This document shows positions 55,364 to 64,000 of a DNA stretch of 64,000 bases, piece by piece (position 1 is the stretch's first letter; each line of letters opens with the position of its first letter). The notes under the pieces were generated by a model. It saw only the letters and a list, made by a program, of their open reading frames with translations, was not told the DNA's origin and searched no databases. Position numbers and translations under genes: made by a program. This DNA is from Leptodontidium sp. MPI-SDFR-AT-0119 (lineage: Eukaryota; Ascomycota; Leotiomycetes; Helotiales; Leptodontidiaceae): positions 248,001 through 312,000 of the forward strand of contig JAHLEZ010000007.1 of the NCBI GenBank assembly GCA_020726505.1. Reading direction: 5' to 3'.

Positions 55364-56857
55364 ATGGATTCCTCACTCTCTTTCAAGCGACTTCTAGTCC
55401 AGTCCCTCCTTTTTCTTACTCCTTCTCTTGCACTTGCTCAATCACCTCTCTCAGCTTGCCTTACCGATGCCGGCGTTCGAAATATCGTCGATACGGATAG
55501 TACATGGGCGACTGAGACTACACCATGGCAACTCCGTCTCAGGACGGAAGTAGATCCTGCGGCTATGGCTTACCCAACAGACAAAGTCCAACTTGCTTCC
55601 TCTCTCGCCTGTGCTAGGAATGCATCAGTCAAGGTCTCTGCCCTTGCTGGAGGCCATTCATTCGCCGCCTACGGAATGGGTAATCCCGGGGACTTGGTCG
55701 TCAATATGGCAGCTTTCAACTCCGTGTCTTTTGATACGAAGAAAAATCTCTTCACTATGGGAGGCGGTACTAGAGTTGGTCCTGCGTTGAAGGCCTTGTG
55801 GGATGGACAGGGTCGACACTTCCCTCACGTTCGACATGGACGTGTAGGCATCGCAGGTTCGTCGATTGGTGGCGGTTTTGGAAGTACTTCTCGATACCTG
55901 GGTACCCCCATGGATGCCATTCACAGTGTCGAGTATATGTTATACAATGGCACCCTTGTTAATGCCACTGCCGGCTCGGACTTACTCTTCGCTACTAAAG
56001 GCGCCGCCTCATCCTACGGTATTCTCACCTCGCTAACTACGAAGACTTGGAAGCCGAAACACGCCAATGCAGTCAACTACACACTCACATTCGGCAATAT
56101 TGGGATAGAAGATGCCGTGAAGGCCTTCTTGTCTTCGCAGGAGTTCGCCATGTCCGAGGCACCCGATGAGTTGGCTCTCCGATGGGCACTCTCTTTGACC
56201 CCCTTCAGTGCAACTGGATACTATTATGGTAACCCAGCGAACTTCGATGCTGTTATGAAGCCATTGATGAACCGTTTCACCATCAACGCCACATTGACCA
56301 AGTCCGAGTTCGACTTCTGGACCATGGAGACCTTCGTTGCTACTGGTGCCAACCTCCCCAATGGCGGAGCCTCAGCCGGACGGTCATTCTACACACAGGC
56401 ATTGACGACTACAACCGATGCCCCATTGACCGCTGATCTCACCCGTGTTCTTTTCCAAAGAACAATCCTCGACTTCAACCGTACTGATCTCCGCCGATCT
56501 GGGCTCCTGGATCTCTGGGGTGGTGTATCGCGCGATCTCTCCGATGCCGATACTGCATACGCACATGGCAGCAACCTGTGGCTCATTCGCTTTGATACCA
56601 ATCTGCCAACAGCTACCAATCCATACCCCGCTGATGGTGTCGCCTATGCTCAGAGTATCATGAAGCCCTTCGAGGATGCCCTTGTGGGTGCTGACATCCC
56701 ATTGAGAGGATTTGCGAACTATCGCGACACCGGTTTGACTGAGGCACAGTGGAGTGAGAGACTGTACGGAGAACAAAACTATGCCAAGTTGAAGGCAATC
56801 AAGAGGGTGTATGACCCTGAAGGTCTGTTCACTTCGAACAAGCAAAGTATCGCATAG
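55364..56857 (+). CDS. Secreted FAD-linked oxidoreductase (BBE/glucooligosaccharide oxidase-like)
   Basis: Intronless, 497 residues. The signal peptide (FKRLLVQSLLFLTPSLALAQ) is followed by a PCMH-type FAD domain: VSALAGGHSFAAYGMG contains His98, the usual histidyl-FAD attachment site, and LFTMGGGTRVGPALKAL and SSIGGGFGSTSRYLG follow. The C-terminus has the berberine-bridge-type ending NYAKLKAIKRVYDPEGLF. Members oxidise sugars, oligosaccharides (CAZy AA7) or small phenolics/alkaloids with O2, making H2O2, outside the cell. In the bicovalent enzymes a Cys follows the HG of the HGxC block; here the block reads HVRHGRVGIAG, so that Cys is replaced by Val161 and only a single covalent bond is expected. 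Substrate is not predictable. Confidence 0.87.
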   Translation: MDSSLSFKRLLVQSLLFLTPSLALAQSPLSACLTDAGVRNIVDTDSTWATETTPWQLRLRTEVDPAAMAYPTDKVQLASSLACARNASVKVSALAGGHSFAAYGMGNPGDLVVNMAAFNSVSFDTKKNLFTMGGGTRVGPALKALWDGQGRHFPHVRHGRVGIAGSSIGGGFGSTSRYLGTPMDAIHSVEYMLYNGTLVNATAGSDLLFATKGAASSYGILTSLTTKTWKPKHANAVNYTLTFGNIGIEDAVKAFLSSQEFAMSEAPDELALRWALSLTPFSATGYYYGNPANFDAVMKPLMNRFTINATLTKSEFDFWTMETFVATGANLPNGGASAGRSFYTQALTTTTDAPLTADLTRVLFQRTILDFNRTDLRRSGLLDLWGGVSRDLSDADTAYAHGSNLWLIRFDTNLPTATNPYPADGVAYAQSIMKPFEDALVGADIPLRGFANYRDTGLTEAQWSERLYGEQNYAKLKAIKRVYDPEGLFTSNKQSIA

Positions 56858-57128
56858 GGGTAGCGGCTCTGCATGAGAGGGAGGCCAAGCGTTTGTGTTG
56901 TTTCCTGTATATACTTTCAGGCGGAAGAATGAAAAGTCTAGCGTTGTTAAAAGGCATTAAAAAAGTTACAGCTCGCGGCCGCGGTGGTATCCAAATCCCA
57001 GCTCGTATATCCATCCAGAAGTGTCCCGCGACATCTGATGTCGTGACAGAACTCAGCACCTTGACTCTCCCAGTTGTCCGATTCAAAAACAGATTCAAGT
57101 CAGGACAATTTCAATAAATCTAATCGGC

Positions 57129-59778
57129 TCAGGCAGTCCCACGCCGTACACTCCAAAGATCTGCCCCTTCAGGTGGTTGATGAGGCGTACTCCTGGCACG
57201 AGTCAAAGACCCACTATCGGAAGCGTTTCCACTATTCCTAGCGATAGCTGAACCCTGAGGGTTTTGAGTAGGTAAGGCTCCAGCTGCAAGCGTTTCTTCC
57301 GCTTCTTTGACTGTTCTTGAAGACCTCGGCGTAGATTCATGGTCATGTACATTCTGCGGAGGTTTGATTTGACCTTCTTCGGCGATCCCTAAATCTACGG
57401 CGACAGTGCTCGAGTTCTGGCTCCACGGGTGTCGACGTCGGTAGGCTCTGTATCTCAAGAAGCAATCCCTGAAGTAGTGACGAAACCAGACGAGAAAAAG
57501 ATAAGCGAAGGGAATGGTGATGCTTAAATAAGTTGAGAAGGGGTCATAGTTGTACCGCCAGATGGGAGGATAGATAGCAACAGAGACCGCGAAGCCGCAC
57601 CATATTAGCCGGTGTTTCTTCATCATGAATGCTCTACAGACGAGAATGACGGCGGGAAGCCCCAGCAAAACCATCATGGTAATCAGCCAGATATTGGCAT
57701 AGGGAAGAGAGAGAAGGTTCATGAAAATGTCAGATGTCGCTACGAAGGCAAGGATCCCGGTTATCACAATTAGACGCCAATAGCCTCGATAATAGAAGGC
57801 GAAACGAGAGACCGAACGGAAGATGATGCCAATGAGCATAGGGACAATAATAGTGGTGATAGTGACGGGAACCGCGGTGTACCAATATGATTGCAATGTC
57901 CAGAGATGAGAGCCTGAGCCTTGAATTGCTGACACTATTGCACTTGTTTGTTCGGTAGAAAAAGTTGATGCATTGCTTGGCGATAGAGTAATGTCTCGAA
58001 CGGCGATGCGTGGTGATAATTCTTTAGTGGACTTGTTCTTCTTCAAAGGCCAGATGGGGTCGCGAATATTCATTCCATAGAAAGACTACAGCTGTTAATA
58101 AATGCGTCTCATAAGATACAAAATTTGCGTCTAGCTTACTGTCATGAGCGAAAAGGGGAGGTATATTGCCGCGAGAACAGTGAGGATATATGTTCGCCTG
58201 ATCTGTCGAAGATCGAGCTTTTCTTTCAACTTCGTAAATTAGCTCGCATCCCCTCATAATCTTGGGTGACTCACCATGGCTTGTAAGGCAACCATCTGCT
58301 TTTCGACATCTTCCAACTTGACTTTTAGGAATTCCATGTCACCTTCGATATCCGAAAGTTTAACCCGAAGTTGCTTTTCACTAGTGGAGTTGGTGATGAG
58401 GTCCTTAATCTCAGCTAGCAGTATGAGCGCATCTTGTACACTGCCAGTAGCTAGCTTTCGACTATCCTCTAGATGTGATAGGTAGTGAAGTTTGCTACCC
58501 GATGGGCGTCTTCTCCCTTCATAACTCTGTACATCTTTTAGCAAGCCCAACGCGGTAGGAGAGGATTGTGCTTACCAGCTTTGAGATGATTTGTGAAACG
58601 GAGTTGATATAGTCATTGGTTGATTGTGCGAGAACCATCAAGATGGCAAATAGTGCCCCGAGATATGAGCTCTCCATATTGCATAGAACGCGATCACCAG
58701 TAAGCAGTGGCAATACTGTTCTGAAATGTCGATCAAATACATGCATGATTCCAGAGCACCTCGTGCCATTCGCAGATTCTATTTCCGAATCAACAGTGAT
58801 GAAGATATTCTTCATTCCGGACCCATTAGTTTCACTTGTAGAGAAGACAATCGTATCCTGTGGAGGTCGCTGGTTTTGTCGTTGCCAGATATACTCATAA
58901 AAATCACCGCGATAAAAGGGGGGGCTGGACACCCAGGTGAACTTCATAGTACTGCCCTGGGTGCTTTCGTTGAGTAAGTGAAATTGACGCAGGTTGGTTA
59001 CTATTAATCTCATCAGCTATCTCTTTTAATGTAGTAGACAAGGATAACATGGTACCCTTTGATGGCAATATGAATGGTCGTTGACCAAGTGATGATTTTT
59101 GGGAAAACGGGTCTTCGATCCAAGCCTTCGAACGGTCTAACGAAGGAGCCCATTCTTTCTGTACAAGGGACAGAATGGAGCGAGAAGGCACATCGTATTT
59201 CGCGTTCAAGTGTTCGATTGAGCAAAAGACTTTGTCCCGGAACTTGACGAGTCCGGACCGAAGGGAGTCAGGCAGCTTTAGCGACAGCACGCTTTGTGTC
59301 GAGAAGAGAATATAGTCAGCTGCTGCGTTATAAGTACAGTTGGGAATACTGACCATATTCGTAGTGATGGGTTTGAGCTAGTCCGAAGGTTGGAGTAGAA
59401 ATCATCTAAGGCTTGGGACAGTGTAATGTTAGACTTTGTGGAATGGTCTGTCTCGTGATTATCCTCGCCTGTATTCGCCAATGCCTCAGATGCAACAGCG
59501 CTGAAAACGTAGTACTTAGTCAAACTATCAACAATTTCTTTGCCTGGTGAAAGTTTCATTCTCTTGTAGTCTCGAAGGAAGAAGTAGTGTTCTTGGGAAG
59601 GGTCCGTCTGAAGCCATTGCTCGAGCGAGTCTGGGTCCGGTTCTTGCAAGCCAAAGCTGAACGCCCGAAGAAGACCATTTCGTACAGTTGTTGCGAGGCC
59701 GATAATTGAAACCTTTTCAGAGCCTTGGGCGTCCTGCTGGGGATGGTCTTGGGCTGTTGGGTTCTGTTTTGCTGCCAT
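57129..59778 (-). CDS. CorA-like (GMN-motif) multi-pass membrane protein
   Basis: Six exons: 59778-59354, 59291-59056, 59000-58576, 58526-58275, 58229-58140, 58085-57129, giving 794 residues. A large cytosolic part (MKFTWVSSPPFYRGDFYEY; DTIVFSTSETNGSGMKNIF) leads to a coiled coil (KLEDVEKQMVALQAM), a first helix (RTYILTVLAAIYLPFSLMT) and SFYGMNIRDP. GMN (residues about 480-482) is the signature of CorA Mg2+ channels. Instead of one further helix, at least five hydrophobic stretches follow (for example VTITTIIVPMLIGIIF, LIVITGILAFVATSDIF), then a polar tail. A direct read shows a frame change near 59005; a 55-bp intron (59055-59001: GTACCATG...CTGATG...TTAATAG) repairs it with correct phase, so the gene is taken as intact. 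Mg2+ transport is inferred; fungal relatives of this fold are often of unknown function. Confidence 0.75.
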
Positions 59779-60721
59779 CGCAGGTAACTGTTAATCTCTT
59801 GTACTTAATATGTGACGCGCCAGATTCATTTGGCGCGACAGAGCCTTGTTATAAGTATACCCCAAAATCAGGTTCTGCGTTTCAAGCTGAAAAGTGTGTC
59901 GTTTTGAGGCGTTGTGGTTGCACGACATGGCCCATCTCACGCCCGCAAAATCCGCAGCCTTGTCTGCAAATAGCATGCAATGGGGTTCGCCCATTTGACC
60001 CGCTGGGGATGACCCCGACCTCGATCAAATCGCAATGTTTAATTGGCTGAGATTGTGGATTGGCTTTACGCCTCCTTTGAAAAAGTAACGTCCTGGTATG
60101 ATGTTAACAAAAGCGTGGTGGGAAGAATCATTAGGCCGTATCCGACCCGCGGAAGACGCCCTTCAGCCGATTGTGACCCATCGAACTCTTCTCATTGAAC
60201 GTCTTCGTTGGAGGTCGAGAACCCCGTTTCATCTTGAGAGAGGATGTAGAATGTGGAGAAGACGTCGGGGAGAGGAAAGAAGAGGAGGCATTATTTAGAT
60301 GCGAGTCTGCCGATGTGTAGTCGATCTAAATCGTCTCAAAAGCATTTGGTCCGCGTGAGGTCAAGGATTTCTGACTCATCTTGTATGATAGATTGAAAGA
60401 AGATGTGAGAGGCGAAGGAAGAAGAGCAGAAGGAAAGGGAAGAAAGACACGAGACCTAACGCTAGGTCTTCTCATCAAGCACACAGGGAAGGAACCACGA
60501 GAAGACAGCAACAGAAGTAAGGAAAGAGTAGAAAGAGGAACGGGAAGCATTTGATCGCACACTGGAGGGGAAATCAAGCAGAGAGCGGCTCAAAAGCCGC
60601 GGATTAAAGGTATATTCGGTGCGCCATGTCTACAGTAATTGTACAGAGAAAAACAAAGAAGACCGCCTATGATGCATGCATGCATGTATTGTGTGCGGAT
60701 GCCATGAATAGAAACACAGCT
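59779..60721. other. Intergenic region
   Basis: 943 bases between two minus-strand genes. It holds an AT/GC palindromic GCATGCATGCAT run near 60672-60685 and A/G-rich sequence at 60390-60560. The plus-strand frame at 60098-60298 and minus frame at 60577-60326 are not called for lack of motifs. Confidence 0.5.
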
Positions 60722-61815
60722 CTATCCCGCGATGAGAACCCAGAGTCTGCTGAAAGTTAGCATGGCTTCTAATTTATGGACAAAATAACATAGGAAATAT
60801 GATGAAGAGAGGGAAGAGGACTTACAAAAAGAAAATCATCAGTACGCCGAACATCTTGGCAACCAGCCAGCGATTGCCAGATACTCTCGACCAGTACTTC
60901 AGCAACTCTCTCTGAGCGCCTTGCACGTTATCTACCACATCCTCGGTATTGGCATCGATTCTCTGGATCATCTCGCTCTGTTCCGAAACCATAGACGCTA
61001 ACTGTCCGAAAATACCGCCAAGTTCACTGATCGTCCTTTCGATGGCTTCAATTGCCTCCCCTCTCTGCTGAATATATGTGTTCTGGGGTTGAGCCTCTTC
61101 CATCATCAATAACTGCTGATCTCCCACTGGGTTCAAAGATAACAGATCCTGGCCCGGTCCGGGCGACCCTCTATTCGGTGTACTGTATAATGGAGATGCG
61201 GACTGTGATATTGCTGGCGCGACGTTTGCTGATACGGATGAGACGAAGTTCTCCGTTCGTGCTCGGGATGCTTGGATATTCTTTGTCCTGACCTCGAGGA
61301 CATCTTTGAAATTGACAGATACGTCTGTGAGTTTCCCTTGTAGTAGGAATACTACGTTCTTGTTGTGCTCGCCTTCCTGGTCGGCTTTGGGATGTTGTGA
61401 GCGGGTGAGGGCTTGCAAGGAGCCGATCTGTTGGTTTAGAGAGGAGAGATCTTGTTTGATGATGGATGTCAACTCGTTTATCTCAATCGGCCTGTCATCG
61501 AATAGTGTTTTCCTTTTAGCCACTGCAACACATTAGCTTCTAGATTCGGCACTTCTGTAGGGGAAACGTACATTGCGCCAGCTTTTCTAATTTGCCCATC
61601 GTCGTGGATATGCCCCTCCCAATCTCGGCGGCCCTCCTCGCGAACTCGGACCTCCTGGGTTTTCCATCCGCATTGCCATTCGCAGCGGCCTTTTGCGAAT
61701 CTGTAAGAAGAGACTGTCTCTGCGCGCCTACTTTCGAGGATGCCTGGCGCTTTTGTGCTTGTGCCAGCACCGACCTGAACTCATTCGTCCGGTCTTGGAT
61801 GGAAGAGACGGCCAT
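60722..61815 (-). CDS. SED5: Syntaxin 5 homologue (Golgi t-SNARE)
   Basis: Three exons: 61815-61572, 61522-60826, 60749-60722, giving 322 residues. The N-terminal SIQDRTNEF is the Sed5/syntaxin-5 signature that binds Sly1-type SM proteins. The Habc region follows, with FARRAAEIGRGISTTMGKLEKL and IKQDLSSLNQQIGSLQ. The Qa-SNARE motif runs from QRGEAIEAIERTISELGGIF to VVDNVQGAQRELLKYW with the central Gln in VSEQSEMIQRID, and a C-terminal anchor ends MFGVLMIFFFRLWVLIAG. The last exon codes only nine residues and completes the anchor; without it the helix would be cut. The protein acts in ER-Golgi and intra-Golgi fusion. All phases match and the length is that of the family. Confidence 0.93.
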
Positions 61816-63004
61816 CGCGAAGACCTAGCGCAGGGCTTGAGGATAATACAGAATCAGCGCAAAATGGCGCTGCGTGGAATGGATATGCGCTGGATGCGCA
61901 ATGTTCGCTTGAGTCTCTCTGCTCTTGTTGTATCTGCCTGTTCGGAGGTTCGGATGGTCGATGAAACTCAAATAATGTACAGCCGCGTTGGAAATTGTTG
62001 GGTTGGCAGTAGACAGTCAAGGAAAGACAAGGAGTGTGTGAGAGGATCTCTAATTAGGAGGTGTAGTATTGAATTGCTGGGTTGAAGAGAAGAGAAATCG
62101 AGACTGAAGGTAGCCGTGGCTGTGGACGTGGATGTTGAGAGAGAGAGACGGTGACGAGGCGTGGAGGCGCGATAGGACAGCTGGTGTTTCGTTGGTCCCG
62201 TTCCTCTCTCCTATCGTCAAGTCTGTCCAACCAACGAATCATCGTCTCAAAGGATTTCCAGAATTCAACACCAGCAGCAGCCTCAGGCCAGCAGCCTCTA
62301 ATCAGGCCGCTACGCAGCTTTAGCTAAAATTGGAAATGGGGGCACAGACAATTCCCAGTTCACTCTGATTGGAGACGCACTGTGGCTGGTGACCATGTGG
62401 CTCCGCTCGAGCCAATAAATGAGCGTGGCTGAGCTGCGGATGATGCTTGAATGTGGATGCTGACAGGGATTTTGACAGGGGGTTGGGCCAAGGATTCCTC
62501 GGACTGGGCTTGAAGCGTCACTTCTCTGTGCAGCACTTGCAGTTGAGCGAGAGCAAGGACGGGGAAAGACAAAGACAAGACCGCATCATAATTTCTCTGC
62601 CCACTCCCACCAAACCTCCAAGTATCTACAACCTCATTTTTGATACCCGTTGCTCTATCACTTCCACCCATTTACCCTCTCCCGTTGTATTGTACGGAGA
62701 ATTGCCGCAACCGACTCCGCGTATCAGTCCAGTCCAGTCCAGTCCCGCCCATCCCAGCCTGGTCTTAGCTGATCGCGATAATTCCAAGCTTCCTGACAAG
62801 AGGAGGAGGATCGTCAACACACGCGCAATCCTCGCCTCACTCTCCATCCATCCATCCCTCTCCCTTCCTTCTCCGCCTTGCCTTCCTCCAACTTCCTCCG
62901 CAAATATCAATGCTCTCATGGTCACGGCGATAGGGGAGCTGTGAGGTCTGAGTAGTAGCTGCAGATTGCATCGCTTTGCCTTGCCTTGCCTTGCCCTGCC
63001 CAAC
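61816..63004. other. Divergent promoter region
   Basis: 1.2 kb between SED5 (minus) and the disordered-protein gene (plus). Two pentanucleotide microsatellites are present: CAGTC x4 near 62727-62746 and TTGCC x5 near 62977-63000, the second ending about 5 bases before the plus-strand ATG. No gene is recognised. Confidence 0.55.
62977..63000 (+). repeat. TTGCC pentanucleotide microsatellite in a 5' leader
   Basis: Consecutive TTGCC units (the last reads CTGCC) run up to 5 bases before the ATG at 63005. It probably lies in the 5' untranslated part of the downstream mRNA. Confidence 0.7.
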
Positions 63005-64000
63005 ATGGCGCGTCCATTCCCAAACACCTTCGACAAGGATTCCCCAATGTGAGGAGATTGAAGCTGCATCCATGCCTCGCATCATCATCCATTGCTAACA
63101 TCCCACCAGGAGCCCACAATCTGCCATCTCCTACCAGACGAACGTCAATCGACAGAAGACCAAGAAATGGACAGAGGCAAAGCCGGTGGATTATGGTGGT
63201 GATGATTGGGGCGACGACGATGACTACAACCTACCTCCTCCACCCATTGCTAAATCTACAGGACTGCGACAACCAGGTCAAGGCTTAGCAGGTTCTTCGA
63301 AAGCTGAATCTCCAGTCGTGGACAGCAGCAGGAAATATGGCGACCTTCCTCCATTGCCTGGAGCCAGCAATTCACGACCACGAGCGAACTCCTTCGATGC
63401 CGATGATGAGAAGCGGGATTTTTCCAGCAGCTCCAGCCAGCCTCCTCCCACATCGAATGCTCCAGCTACAAGATTCTCCCAAATAACGGGTGCAGTTACT
63501 CCTCGCAATCCGAGTGGTCCTCCGGCTCTCTCGATCAGTACACAGCAGCCTGCTCAGCCTCCTCTTGTTGGACTTCGAAATCCTAGCCAAGTCTCCCCCG
63601 TCGCGGGATCCCCCATCCCCGATGTATTGATGCCAGGGCCAGGAAGAGTAAATACCGGAGAGAGCTCCATCACATCCCCGCTGTCTGACATAAGAACACC
63701 TTCGACGTCGAGCGATTTTCATGCTCGTCGAGATTTCTCCCCCTCTGCCGTTCCACCACCTCTCACTACTCGAGCTTCTCCGGGACCTCAAAGTGCAACC
63801 GATGCAACTCCTAGCCAGAGATTTCCAGCTCGTAAGAGCAGTTTAAGCCAGGTTAGTGGTCCTCCATTGGACGAGATTATGGGCGCAGGCTCTCAGGATA
63901 CTACCCCAAAGCCGTGGATTGGAGCTAGGCCAGCCTCCCCAGGAACAGGTGCGAAGTCACCCGTCAGTCCATCCAAGGCCCTTCCGTTTATCAGACCTGC
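63005..64000 (+). CDS. Long disordered Pro/Ser-rich protein, N-terminal part (cut by window edge)
   Basis: Exon 1 is 63005-63048 (MARPFPNTFDKDSP), a 61-bp GT-AG intron follows, and exon 2 runs from 63110 off the window without a stop. After the intron come SPQSAISYQTNVNRQKTKKW and PVDYGGDDWGDDDDYNLPPP. The rest is Pro/Ser-rich, low complexity and probably intrinsically disordered, with repeated SP and PP sites (SPVAGSPIPDVLMPGPG; SPSAVPPPL) suited to kinase or SH3-domain binding. The N-terminal acidic WGDDDDY block looks conserved, but I do not recognise a named family. Only the first 311 residues are visible. Confidence 0.75.

Noticed and set aside
59001..59055. Calling the CorA-like gene a pseudogene because of a frame shift
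   Set aside because: A canonical intron with correct phase explains the shift.
1..64000. Secondary-metabolite gene cluster
   Set aside because: Monooxygenase, FAD oxidase and regulator genes are present, but no polyketide synthase, peptide synthetase, terpene cyclase or prenyltransferase core gene, and they are far apart.

Overview
The window looks like a chromosome segment from a filamentous ascomycete (Pezizomycotina). Genes carry short introns of about 48-160 bp with clear GT...AG ends and CTAAC/CTGAC-type branch sites. Families include fungal HET-domain proteins, a fungal rhodopsin-type 7TM protein, DUF3712, a secreted lactonase and a CorA-like protein with many membrane segments. Protein style suggests Leotiomycetes, but that is inference. 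All gene models were made by eye from the sequence; no database search or RNA evidence was available.

Left part (1-11.6 kb). A sugar-transporter gene (minus, cut by the window edge) and an intracellular GH78-like alpha-L-rhamnosidase gene (plus) share a divergent promoter, which suggests joint uptake and breakdown of rhamnosides. A 24-bp hairpin ends one base before the rhamnosidase start codon. A gene-poor stretch follows, with a 161-bp MITE-like element, a RALF-like peptide gene carrying an in-frame TAG, and a large decayed subtilisin gene that still has all three catalytic residues.

Middle part (11.6-40.6 kb). This part is mostly intact genes: TRM1 tRNA dimethyltransferase, a DUF3712 membrane protein, a zinc-cluster regulator, a HET gene, a flavin monooxygenase and a dienelactone hydrolase (minus-strand pair), an ArfGAP of the Gcs1 type with a GC-AG intron, a two-RRM/RGG protein of the Sbp1 type, the diflavin reductase TAH18, and a 7TM rhodopsin-type protein.

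Right part (42-51 kb) is an accessory region: a HET pseudogene with three in-frame stops, a second HET gene on the other strand with one frame break, the 5' remnant of a secreted amidase gene, and an unrecognised coiled-coil protein. The last part (51-64 kb) has a secreted lactonase, a secreted FAD oxidase, a CorA-like membrane protein, the Golgi syntaxin SED5, and the start of a long disordered protein that runs off the window.

Housekeeping genes (TRM1, GCS1-like, TAH18, SED5) look intact. Damage is confined to secreted or self/non-self recognition genes: RALF-like, subtilase, two HET genes and an amidase. No complete transposon, rRNA, convincing tRNA, CRISPR or secondary-metabolite core enzyme was found.
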